A DNA stretch of 64,000 bases from the NCBI GenBank assembly GCA_016718565.1, contig JADKCZ010000003.1:248001-312000 (forward strand), given 5' to 3'. Numbering within the stretch: position 1 is the first letter of the stretch; each line of letters starts with the position of its first letter. This DNA comes from Anaeromyxobacter sp. (GTDB lineage: Bacteria; Myxococcota; Myxococcia; Myxococcales; Anaeromyxobacteraceae). The translations under genes were made by a program, and so were the position numbers. Positions 35,724 through 43,990 of the stretch are shown in pieces. The notes under the pieces are model-generated. The model searched no databases and was not told the origin of the DNA. It was given only the letters and a program-made list of their open reading frames with translations.

Positions 35724-38700
35724 TCAGTTGGCGCGGCAGCTGGTGGTGCCGTCCAGGTTGCCGGAGCAGTCGATGCTCTGGACCTTCTCCTGGTAGGCCT
35801 CGATGGTGTCCAGGCCCCGCTCCAGGGCGTCGAGGGCCGCGTCCATCTCCTGCAGGATGAAGTCCACCGGCACGTTGCCGAAGTCGAGGAGACCGAGCTC
35901 GCCGTTCAGGTCGTTCAGCGTGTCGAGCAGCCCCTTGAGCTGGCGCAGCGCCCCGAGCGGATCCCGCCCATCGGGGTGCCCCAGCGCGCTCTTCCCCTTC
36001 TCGGCCCGTGCCAGCAGGTCGCGCAGGCGCCTGAGCAGGTCGTCCGGGTCGGGCTTGCGATCGTCGGGGCAGGGACCGCCGCAGAGGCCGGTGGGGTCGG
36101 CCCGGTTGACCGGGTCGCCGCCCGCGTAGGCGTAGAGGTTGCCGCCGCCGCCGAAGAGGAGCGGATCGCGCGAGGTGAAGCGGCCCGTGGCGGGGTCGTA
36201 GTCCCGGACGCCGAGCCGGACCAGCCCGGTGTCGAGGTCGCGCAGCCCGCCGGCGAAGCCGAAGGGCTGGAAGCCGGGGTTGGTGTCCACCAGCACCTGA
36301 CCGAACGGGTCGTAGTCGAGCCGCTGGGCCGTGGCGCCGGTGGCCACGTCCACCACCAGCCGCACGCTGCCGAGGTGGTCGGTGACCAGCCGGTAGGTGG
36401 ACCCGCCGCGCAGCAGCAGGTCCGGCACGTCGGCCCGGGAGGCGTAGACGAAGCGGCCCACCACCTCGCCGGCCCCGTCCAACTCGGCGGCCACCCGGCG
36501 GCCGTCCCGGTACAGGAGGCCCTGCACCGGTACCCCATCGACCCGCTTGCCAACCCGCCGCCCGGCGCCGTCCACGAGGTACTCGACGCGGCGGCCGTCC
36601 GGCAGGTCCACCGCCACCAGGCTCCCCAGCGCGTCGACGGTGTAGCGGGTGGTCCCGGCGGCGCCGCTGCGCTGCACCAGGTGGCCGGACCGGCTCCAGC
36701 CGAAGGCCTCGCCGCCCTGAGCCAGCAGCCGGTCCTGGGCGTCGAAGGTGGCCGTCGCCGGCCCACCCGGGCCGGACGCGCCGACCCGGTTCCCGGCGGG
36801 ATCGTACAGGTAGGACCAGGAGGCCACCGGCGCGGCGCCCTCGCTGAGCGTGGCCGCCTCGAGCCGGCCGGCCGCGTCGTAGCCGAGCGCCCAGCTGCGC
36901 GCCAGCCCCTCGACCACCTCGTCGATCTGGACGACGCGGCCGAGCGGGTCGCGCTGGTAGCTCGCCGAGAGCAGCCCGCTGGCGGCCGCCGAGGCCTCCA
37001 GCCAGGCCAGGTCGCCGAAGGCGTCGTGCCCGGCGCGGGTCTCCAGCAGGCCGGCCGTGGTGCCGGCGAGCAGCCCGCTGGGATCCCAGGTGAGCGCCAA
37101 GGGCCCGGCCCGCACCGGGAAGCCGTCCCCGTCGCGCCCGTAGTCCACCGCCTGGCCGTTCACCGTCTCCAGCGCCAGCGCGAAGTCGCGGTCCCAGGCG
37201 CTGGCCACGGCCCCGGTGACCGGCCCGGACCAGCGCTGCTGCAGCAGCAGCGGCCCATCGAAGGTGAGGTCGAGGACCACGCCGCGGGGGTCGGTGATGC
37301 GGCTCAGGGTGCCGGTGGCGGGGTGGTGGTCGAAGGTGGTGGTGCCCTCGGGCGTGGTGCGCCACTCCAGGCGGCCGCCGCAGCCGCGCCCCTGCGCGAC
37401 GGCGGCGCCGCCGGGCAGGTCGAGCCGCACCAGCCGCCGCTCGGTGTCGTAGCCGAAGGCCACCCGGTCGGCGCCAGGCGGGTCGCCGCCGACGGCCGGC
37501 GGCTCGTGGGCCGCGAGCAGGCCGCGTCCCTCGCGGACCAGGCGGTGGCGCGCGCCCAGCGGCGTGTCCACCGCCACCGCGGCGCCCAGGCCGTCGCGGG
37601 TCACGCGCAGCGTGTCGCCGCCCGGTCCGGTGACCGCCACCGGGCGCGCCGCCGCGTCGTGCTCCAGGGTGGCGGCGCGCCCCGTGGCGTCGGTCACCCG
37701 GGCCAGGGTGCCGTCCGCGCCGTACAGGCCCGCGGTGCGGCGGGTCTCCGGCCCCGCCGAGCGCCGCTGCTCGGTGAGGCGCGCCGGCGCCTCGTAGGAG
37801 AGGACCAGCGGCGCCAGGGCGCCCACCTGCAGGGAGGTGACCCGGCCCGAAGGATCGAGCGTGCGCCGCACCACCCGCCCCTGCGGCGTGGTGGCGGTGA
37901 GCGCGCCGCTGGCCGCCTCCCAGTCGAGCCGCCAGGCCCGGCCGTTGACCACCACCGAGCGGTGCGAGGCCGTCAGGGAGAGCGGGTCGCCCGGGGTGGC
38001 CAGGGTGACCTGCTCCGAGAAGGTCGCCACCGAGCGGAGGCCGGCCGGGGTGGTCACGGTGCGGCTGACCAGCGTCGGGGCCAGCCAGCCGAAGCGGGCG
38101 TCGGCGCCCAGCACCTCCTCCACGGTGGTGCCGTCGGCGTGTTCCACCCGGGTGCCGCCGCTGGAGTCGGTGCGCCAGGACGAGATCGGGCAGCCCGCCG
38201 GGGAGACGGTGCGCTCGACGCCGCCGGCCTCGGTATGGTGCGTCTGGTAGGTGGTCGCCACGCCGCCGAAGGGCGAGACGGTCACCTGCTCGTCCATCGG
38301 CGTGCCCGCGCGCGCCAGCGTGGTCACCCCGCCGGCCGGGTCCTCGTGGCGGGTCAGGGCCCCGGTCCCGTCGTAGGCGAAGCGCGCCACGCCACCCGCC
38401 GGGTCGGCCAGCCGGGTGAGGAGGCCGTCGGGCGTGTAGGAGAGCGCCCAGGCGCCGCCGGCCGGATCGACCACCGTCTCGAGGAGGCCACCCGGTCCGA
38501 AGCCGAGCTCGGTGCGCTGGCCGCCCGCCGCGACGACGGTCGCGCCGCCGGCGCGCCGCTCGATGGCCGCCAGCAGGGTCCCGGCGCCGTCGCGCACCTC
38601 GGCGAGCCTGCCCGCGGCGTCGTAGCCGAAGGCGTGCAGCACCTGGCCGGTGAGCGCGTGCACGGTGGCCAGGTGCCGGCCGCCGCTGGAGAGCCGGTAG

Positions 38701-41700
38701 AGCCGCGCGCCTCCCAGGTCGGGCAGGACCAGATCGCCCACCAGGAACGAGGACACGGGACCACGCACCACCCGGACCAGGTAGCTGCCGCTGTCGAGCA
38801 GGTAGAGGTCTCCGTCCGGCGTGGCGGCCAGGTCGGTCGGGCCGCACAGGATGCTGCCGGCGGCCGAGTTGCCGTCGCCGCCGGCGCACCCGAAGCAGGT
38901 GCCGGAGACGAGGTCGATGCAGGTGGATTGCGCCCCGGCCAGCGCAGTGATGGTCCCGTCCGGCCCGATGCGCCGGACCCGGTGCTCCGCGTCGGAGACC
39001 AGGAGCGCTCCCTGGGGCTCCAGCGCCAGCTTGTAGGGGGTGAGCCGGGCGGCCAGGGCCGGGCCGCCGTCGCCGGTGGCGCCAGGCTGCCCCGTGCCGG
39101 CCACCGTCTCGATCCGCCCGGCGAAGTCCAGGCGGCGCACCCGGGCGTTGCCCAGGTCGGCGACGAGGAGGTTGCCGGCGCGGTCCACGGCCAGGCCGGT
39201 CGGCTGGGAGAGCTGGGCCAGCGCGGCCAGGCCGCCGTCGCCCGAGAAGCCCGCCTGGCCGGTGCCGGCCACCGTGGAGATGGTGCCCCCCGGCGCCACC
39301 CGCCGCACCCGGTGGGCGCCGCGGTCGGCCAGGTAGAGCGCGCCGTCGGCCGACGCGGCCAGCGCCGCGGGGTCGGTGAGCGCGGCCGCGGTGGCCGGTC
39401 CGCCGTCCCCCGAGTCCCCCGCCTGGCCGGTGCCGGCCACGGTGGTGATGGTGCCGTCGGGGGCCACCCGCCGCACCACCCGGTTGCCGCGCTCGGCGAC
39501 GTAGACGCTGCCGTCGGGCCCAACGGCCAGCGCGGCCGGCGCCGAGAGCCGGGCCAGGGTGGCCTGACCGCCGTCGCCCGCGTACCCCGCCGTGCCGGGC
39601 GTCCCGGCGAACACGCTCCAGCTGCCGGTGGCGGCCCGCGCCGTGGTGGCAGTGGGCGGGCCGGCAGCCCCGTCGGGCGGCGGCGGCGGTGGCGGTGGCG
39701 CCTCGACGGGCGGCCCGAGGCGCCGCACCACGTGCCAGTTCGTGTCGGCCACCAGGAGGGACCCGTCGGGCAGCAGGGCGAGCCCCTCGGGCCGGACGCC
39801 GCCCCGGAGCGACGGCGACCCCAGGAGCCGGAAGGCCGGCAGGAGGGGGCTGGTCTGGCCGGGCACCTGCTCGATGAGCGGCAGCACCCGGTGGGGCGTG
39901 GCGCCCTGCCGGCTCCCGTCGCCCAGGTGGAGCACCTTGGTGGCCGGCTGGTAGGCGTGGTGCGGGCTCAGCGACCACCCGCCCAGCGCCGCCCCCGGGA
40001 GGCCGCGCAGCGCCTCCAGCGTGCCCGACCACATCGCGACCCTGCCGCCTTCCTCGAGGCCGCGCACCGTCACCAGCGTGGGCACCGAGCCAGGCGGGGC
40101 GTCGCCGAAGGTGCGGTAGTACTGCCCGCCGACCGCCCAGTACTTCACCGGGTAGCGGTAGGTCACGTACACGGTGACCGGCACCGTCCCGAGGGCCGGA
40201 CGCCCGTAGGGGTCGACCAGCCCCCGGGTCGAGACCCTGAAGACCTGGTTCGGGGCGGCCGGCCTGAACTCCTGGTAGAGGACCTGGCCCAGGATGGAGA
40301 CCTGGACGTCCACGGCCAGCAGCGCCGGGTGGATGGAGGCACCCGTGACCTGGAGGTCGAACTCACCGGTGCGCCAGCCCTCCGTGCGATCCGTCCCGTA
40401 GTGCAGGCTGAAGGGTGTGCCGGCCAGCGGGATGGCCTCCCCCAGCACCTGGTTGGCGCACTCCAGTACCGAGCCGGGGCGGCAGCAGTCCTGGTCGGCT
40501 GGCCGGGGCCGGGGCGGGAGCGGCGGGGGGAGGTCCGGCGGCGGCACGTCGGGCGGGTCGAAGGTGGAGGGGAAGTTGCAGTCGATGGGGGAGAAGTGCG
40601 CCAGCGGCACCCGCCACAGCCGCTGGCCCGCGGCGTAGAGCGCACCCAGCTGCGCCCGCTCCGCGGCCGTCACGCCGAGGGCCGAGCCGTCGTCGGCCGC
40701 GCCGTCGCCGTCGGTGTCGAGCGCCGCCACTCCGCCGGTCACCGCCAGCACCTGCACCACCCGGCCGTTCGGCTGCGGCACCCACTGGCCCAGCGCCCGG
40801 TCGTAGGCGCCGGTGGGGACGCCGCTCCCCACCGGGAAGCCGAGGAAGTCCTCCAGGTAGAGCGGCACCGGCCGGGTGAAGGTCACCCGGGTGGCCCCGG
40901 CGGCCAGCGCCTCGTCGACCGACAGCTCCACCGCGTAGGTGTAGGCGGTGGTCGGCGGCAGCTCGGCGGGCATCCGCTGCTTCCCGCTCGGGCCCACGGT
41001 GTACTCGGTGGCCCGCACCGTGAGGGTGGTGAGCGGCTGGGTCGCGCCGCCGGGCAGGACCAGCTCGGCCCCCGTGCCCGCCGGGAAGAGCACGGTGGCG
41101 CGGCGTGCGCCGTCGGCGTCCGTCACCAGGCTGCCGCGCGCCACCTGGAACGGCGCCGGAGACGAGAGGTCCACCGCCGTGGCCGCCGGGTCGAGCGGCA
41201 CCAGGGCCACGTCGGGCAGGTGGGCGAAGTCGCGCCAGGGGGCCCGGACCTTCCGCTGGGCCGGCAGGAAGCCCGTCAGGGCATAGTCCACGGTGAGCTC
41301 GCCGCCGCCGTTCACCGCCAGGTCGAAGCGCCCGTCGGCGCGGCTGTGGGTCCGCCCCAGCTCAGGGTGACCGAGCACGGTGAGCCGCACCCCGGGCAGG
41401 GGCGCGCCGGCCTCGTCGAGCACCCGCCCCCGCAGCACGGCCGCCCGCCGCTCGCCGATGGTCCCCGCCGCGACGCCGCTCTGGATGGGGCTCGAGCCCG
41501 AGTACAGGAAGGAGACCGCCGCGCCGAAGGAGGTGGTCACCGTGGGGTCCAGCGGCGGCGCCACCGTGGCCGGGTCCGGCGGGACCACCGGCGGGAGCGC
41601 CGTCACCACCAGCGTGAACGGCGGCAGCGCGGCGCTGGCGCCGGCCAGGTCGGTCACGGTGAGGGTGATGGGGCCGGCGGCGCCCACGTCACCGGGCCCC

Positions 41701-42248
41701 GGGAGCCCGGCCAGCACCCCGCTGCCGGCGTCGAGCAGGATCCAGGCCGGCGCGCCGGCCGCCGAGAAGGTGAGCACGTCGCCCACGTCCACGTCGGCGG
41801 CGGCGGGCGTGAAGCTCCAGGGCGAGCCCTCCTCCACGGTGGTGGCCGGCGCACCCGCGATGGTGGGCGCGTCGTTGACGTTGGCCACCGTGACGCCGAA
41901 GGCCTGCGTGGCCGAGGCGCCGGCCCGGTCCTCCACCACCAGCGCCACCGCGGCCGCGCCCACGTCCTCGTTCCGCGGCGCGCCGGAGAGCGTGGCCGTG
42001 CCGTCGCCGTGGTCGACGAGGGCGAGCCAGGCCGGCAGCGCGGTGGCCCGCAGGGCGCGGACGTCGCCGGCGTCGGGGTCCGCGGTGACCACCTGGTAGG
42101 ACCAGGGCTGGTCCTCGGTGGCCGCGGTGGCCGGGGTGCTGGTGAAGGTGGGCGCCCGGTTCCCCTCGCCCCCCCCGCCACCGCCCGGGCACCCAACCAG
42201 CGCCAGCGGCACCGCCGCGACCAGGATCCGGAGCGTGGAGCGGCTCAT
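35724..42248 (-). CDS. Giant lipoprotein with Ig-like, NHL and RHS/YD repeats
   Basis: The protein has 2174 residues. A lipobox (LALVGC, Cys20) and a glycine run are followed by two cadherin/Ig-like domains (~30-225), a carboxypeptidase-type regulatory domain (~268-335) and a middle region. At least five NHL beta-propeller repeats of ~56 residues (TVAGTGQAGxSGDGG, ~820-1150) follow, then RHS/YD repeats from ~1200 to ~2050. The RHS core closes with RFTSRDPLLFGGGGNLYAYA and DPTGL. The last 120 residues form a separate helical tip with two cysteines (SIDCSGNLDGTTSCRAN). The layout resembles teneurin/RHS shells that enclose a C-terminal cargo. No immunity gene follows; hemH is next. Confidence 0.88.
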   Translation of the reverse strand: MSRSTLRILVAAVPLALVGCPGGGGGGEGNRAPTFTSTPATAATEDQPWSYQVVTADPDAGDVRALRATALPAWLALVDHGDGTATLSGAPRNEDVGAAAVALVVEDRAGASATQAFGVTVANVNDAPTIAGAPATTVEEGSPWSFTPAAADVDVGDVLTFSAAGAPAWILLDAGSGVLAGLPGPGDVGAAGPITLTVTDLAGASAALPPFTLVVTALPPVVPPDPATVAPPLDPTVTTSFGAAVSFLYSGSSPIQSGVAAGTIGERRAAVLRGRVLDEAGAPLPGVRLTVLGHPELGRTHSRADGRFDLAVNGGGELTVDYALTGFLPAQRKVRAPWRDFAHLPDVALVPLDPAATAVDLSSPAPFQVARGSLVTDADGARRATVLFPAGTGAELVLPGGATQPLTTLTVRATEYTVGPSGKQRMPAELPPTTAYTYAVELSVDEALAAGATRVTFTRPVPLYLEDFLGFPVGSGVPTGAYDRALGQWVPQPNGRVVQVLAVTGGVAALDTDGDGAADDGSALGVTAAERAQLGALYAAGQRLWRVPLAHFSPIDCNFPSTFDPPDVPPPDLPPPLPPRPRPADQDCCRPGSVLECANQVLGEAIPLAGTPFSLHYGTDRTEGWRTGEFDLQVTGASIHPALLAVDVQVSILGQVLYQEFRPAAPNQVFRVSTRGLVDPYGRPALGTVPVTVYVTYRYPVKYWAVGGQYYRTFGDAPPGSVPTLVTVRGLEEGGRVAMWSGTLEALRGLPGAALGGWSLSPHHAYQPATKVLHLGDGSRQGATPHRVLPLIEQVPGQTSPLLPAFRLLGSPSLRGGVRPEGLALLPDGSLLVADTNWHVVRRLGPPVEAPPPPPPPPDGAAGPPTATTARAATGSWSVFAGTPGTAGYAGDGGQATLARLSAPAALAVGPDGSVYVAERGNRVVRRVAPDGTITTVAGTGQAGDSGDGGPATAAALTDPAALAASADGALYLADRGAHRVRRVAPGGTISTVAGTGQAGFSGDGGLAALAQLSQPTGLAVDRAGNLLVADLGNARVRRLDFAGRIETVAGTGQPGATGDGGPALAARLTPYKLALEPQGALLVSDAEHRVRRIGPDGTITALAGAQSTCIDLVSGTCFGCAGGDGNSAAGSILCGPTDLAATPDGDLYLLDSGSYLVRVVRGPVSSFLVGDLVLPDLGGARLYRLSSGGRHLATVHALTGQVLHAFGYDAAGRLAEVRDGAGTLLAAIERRAGGATVVAAGGQRTELGFGPGGLLETVVDPAGGAWALSYTPDGLLTRLADPAGGVARFAYDGTGALTRHEDPAGGVTTLARAGTPMDEQVTVSPFGGVATTYQTHHTEAGGVERTVSPAGCPISSWRTDSSGGTRVEHADGTTVEEVLGADARFGWLAPTLVSRTVTTPAGLRSVATFSEQVTLATPGDPLSLTASHRSVVVNGRAWRLDWEAASGALTATTPQGRVVRRTLDPSGRVTSLQVGALAPLVLSYEAPARLTEQRRSAGPETRRTAGLYGADGTLARVTDATGRAATLEHDAAARPVAVTGPGGDTLRVTRDGLGAAVAVDTPLGARHRLVREGRGLLAAHEPPAVGGDPPGADRVAFGYDTERRLVRLDLPGGAAVAQGRGCGGRLEWRTTPEGTTTFDHHPATGTLSRITDPRGVVLDLTFDGPLLLQQRWSGPVTGAVASAWDRDFALALETVNGQAVDYGRDGDGFPVRAGPLALTWDPSGLLAGTTAGLLETRAGHDAFGDLAWLEASAAASGLLSASYQRDPLGRVVQIDEVVEGLARSWALGYDAAGRLEAATLSEGAAPVASWSYLYDPAGNRVGASGPGGPATATFDAQDRLLAQGGEAFGWSRSGHLVQRSGAAGTTRYTVDALGSLVAVDLPDGRRVEYLVDGAGRRVGKRVDGVPVQGLLYRDGRRVAAELDGAGEVVGRFVYASRADVPDLLLRGGSTYRLVTDHLGSVRLVVDVATGATAQRLDYDPFGQVLVDTNPGFQPFGFAGGLRDLDTGLVRLGVRDYDPATGRFTSRDPLLFGGGGNLYAYAGGDPVNRADPTGLCGGPCPDDRKPDPDDLLRRLRDLLARAEKGKSALGHPDGRDPLGALRQLKGLLDTLNDLNGELGLLDFGNVPVDFILQEMDAALDALERGLDTIEAYQEKVQSIDCSGNLDGTTSCRAN

Positions 42249-42489
42249 GGCGACCCTCCCCCGGGGCGCGCGGGCCGGTGCAGCGCGCCGGGCGCCACCG
42301 TGACAGCGGGCTGCCGCGCGCGATCAGCCGCTCGGCCTCCGTTCCGCCGACCGGACGGTGGGCTCGCTCGAGGCACGCCCCATCACCTGGAAGCGTGGGC
42401 CGACCTCCCGGGACCGTCAACGGGAGCGGGCTCGCTCGCTTGGGGCTGCGCCCGGCTGGCCCCTCCCTGGCGGGTGCGCCGCAGGCCCG

Positions 42490-42819
42490 CTACTTCACGA
42501 TCAGGTCGTTGCGCACCGAGCGGACGCCCTTCACCCCGCCGGCGACCTCCCCGGCCCGGCGGGCGGCCTGCGCCGAGTCGACGAAGCCGCTCAGCTGCAC
42601 CACGTCCTTGAAGGTCTCGACGCTGATCTGGAACGACTTGAGCGAGGGCTCGTCGAGCAGGGCCGCCTTCACCTTGGTGGTGATGACCGAGCTGTCGACG
42701 AACTGGCCGGCGCTCTCGGGGGACTTGTCGGCCGCCTGCGTGGTGGCGCACCCCAGCACGGCGGCGCCCGACAGCGCCAGACCGGCGGCGGTGAGCATGG
42801 TCAGCGTGAGCTTCTTCAT
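42490..42819 (-). CDS. BON-domain lipoprotein
   Basis: The 109-residue protein has a lipoprotein signal (AAVLGC, Cys24) and one BON domain (about 45-109: TTKVKAALLDEPSL, then VQLSGFVDSAQAA and VKGVRSVRNDLIV). OsmY-type BON proteins bind phospholipid surfaces in the periplasm and respond to osmotic or envelope stress. A small membrane protein lies immediately upstream on the same strand (71-base gap), so they may share a transcript. Confidence 0.88.
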   Translation of the reverse strand: MKKLTLTMLTAAGLALSGAAVLGCATTQAADKSPESAGQFVDSSVITTKVKAALLDEPSLKSFQISVETFKDVVQLSGFVDSAQAARRAGEVAGGVKGVRSVRNDLIVK

Positions 42820-42890
42820 GGTGGTGCTCCAGGTCAGTGGGTTGGACCGTGCAGCGGAAGGGCGCGGGTGCCACGGGACGGCGGACGTGG

Positions 42891-42974
42891 TCAGCCGCGG
42901 CGCGACCAGAAGAATCCGCCTCCGCCGAACAGCAGGACCAGGACGATGACGATGAGCAGCGTGTTGGTCGACAT
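42891..42974 (-). CDS. Small membrane protein (27 aa)
   Basis: The peptide MSTNTLLIVIVLVLLFGGGG plus FFWSRRG is one helix with a glycine run and a basic C-terminus. A GAGGAA site lies 5 bases before the ATG. It resembles short DUF3309-like stress peptides often found beside BON proteins, judged by pattern only. It is too short for most gene callers. Confidence 0.65.
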   Translation of the reverse strand: MSTNTLLIVIVLVLLFGGGGFFWSRRG

Positions 42975-43302
42975 GGGTTCCTCACGTGGTGCGAAGGCGT
43001 GCCCAGGAAGAGCCAGGGCGCCGGGTTCGATCGATGAGGTTGCACCCGCCGTGCCTGGCCCGCGCAGGCGCCACACCTCGCTCCGGGGCCCGGTTGGCAC
43101 CGGATCCGCCGGGGCGGCGCGTTCACGAACGTTCGTGGGCGCCGTCAGGCCGCCGATCGGCGAGGCGATCACGGCCGGGGGCGCCGAGCGCGCACCGGAT
43201 GGATCGGCCGCCAGACCTGGGATCCGCGCGGCGGGCCTGGCCGCAGCGGCTGGCGTGGCCTGGTGCGTGCAGTCTCGAAGGTCATCCCCCAAGGAGCACG
43301 CC
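42975..43302. other. 328-base divergent intergenic region
   Basis: The region lies between the 27-aa membrane protein (minus) and the 63-aa ORF (plus), so it must hold both promoters. The striking element is a palindrome at 43121-43137. An AAGGAG ribosome site for the 63-aa ORF is at 43291-43296. No other gene was seen. Confidence 0.5.
43121..43137. promoter_or_regulatory. Palindrome GTTCACGAACGTTCGTG
   Basis: The inner CACGAACGTTCGTG (43124-43137) is a perfect 14-base palindrome. Its left part, GTTCACGAAC, differs in one base from GTTCGCGAAC found upstream of both Cys-repeat cytochrome genes (43731 and 59264). It may be an operator for either divergent neighbour. Confidence 0.45.
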
Positions 43303-43494
43303 ATGAAGACAGCCTCCCGCACGACCGCCCCCCTCGGCGACCTGATCACCGCCGCCTTCGACGGCGCCCGGGGCTACTCCACCGACCCGGGCGAGGTGTC
43401 CCTCCTGGCCACCCAGGCCGTGGCGCACATGCTGCGTCGCCTCGGACGGGCCGCCTCCACCTCCGAAGTTCCGCTGGCACCCGTCCAGCCCTGA
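43303..43494 (+). CDS. Small hypothetical protein (63 aa)
   Basis: The protein has 63 residues and no membrane segment. It begins MKTASRTTAPLGDLITAAFD and ends with a helical part (VSLLATQAVAHMLRRLGRAA). A clean AAGGAG site lies 6 bases before the ATG. No family was recognised. Its composition (helical, few charges) suggests a small soluble protein, and its setting beside stress-type envelope proteins is the only functional hint. Confidence 0.6.
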   Translation: MKTASRTTAPLGDLITAAFDGARGYSTDPGEVSLLATQAVAHMLRRLGRAASTSEVPLAPVQP

Positions 43495-43571
43495 GCGGCC
43501 GTCCGGTCCGTCGAGCTGAGCTGCGGCCACTTCGGTGCGAAGGGCCGGCGGTGCTCGCCGACGTCGTGGAG

Positions 43572-43594
43572 CCGTCGGCAGCTTCCGCCGACGG
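43572..43594 (+). terminator. Perfect 8-bp hairpin downstream of the 63-aa ORF
   Basis: CCGTCGGC and GCCGACGG pair around a 7-base loop, about 80 bases after the stop of the 63-aa ORF. It is followed by GAAGATGAGG rather than Ts. A terminator is possible; a leader structure of the downstream gene is the alternative. Confidence 0.3.
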
Positions 43595-43730
43595 AAGATG
43601 AGGGGCACCGCGGGCAGCGTCCCGCGTGAGTCGGATCGTCGGCGACAGCTGGCCCCTCCGCCTGGCCGGAGCGTGGCGCTCCCGCTCGAGCCCGCTCGTC
43701 TCGCCCTGGACGGGCCAGCCGTCCAAGCCT

Positions 43731-43740
43731 GTTCGCGAAC
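43731..43740. promoter_or_regulatory. Palindrome GTTCGCGAAC upstream of Cys-repeat cytochrome 1
   Basis: A perfect 10-base palindrome lies 250 bases before the start codon. Reading toward the gene, it and the six following bases (GTTCGCGAACAACCGC) match 15 of 16 positions of the site upstream of the paralogous gene (59264-59273, GTTCGCGAACACCCGC). Conservation in front of paralogues suggests a regulator binding site. Confidence 0.5.
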
Positions 43741-43990
43741 AACCGCTCGACCACACCCGGCGGGGGCAGCGCTCGCGAGATCAGGGACTTGCGTCGATCG
43801 GCGCGAGGCACGGCGGGTGCAGCCTGTACCGAACTCACCCGACAGCGGTTCTTCCCGAACGTCCGGCTCGCGCCGGCGTGGGGTGGACCGCTGCCGGCGA
43901 CGGGAGGCCGTCGACGGGCACGTTCCGCGAGGCGTGTCTCGCACCACCACCCGCAGCGTCGGGTGCCACTGCAGGGTCCGAGGAGGACAC

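Larger units (their letters stand above)
43495..43990 (+). other. 496-base non-coding region upstream of the Cys-repeat cytochrome gene
   Basis: No credible ORF is present. The region contains a short hairpin CTTCG-GTG-CGAAG (43530-43542), a perfect 8-bp stem at 43572-43594, and the palindrome GTTCGCGAAC at 43731. A strong AGGAGG ribosome site lies at 43981-43986. The length and structure leave room for a long leader or a small RNA, but none was identified. Confidence 0.5.

Noticed and set aside
35601..42611. Plus-strand open frame of over 2300 codons opposite the RHS gene
   Set aside because: Low-complexity Arg/Gly/His-rich translation; the minus strand encodes clear NHL and RHS repeats with a lipobox.
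43731..43740. GTTCGCGAAC considered as a LexA/SOS box
   Set aside because: Half-site order and spacing do not fit the known SOS boxes (GTTC-N7-GTTC or CGAAC-N4-GTTCG), and the genes are not DNA-repair genes.
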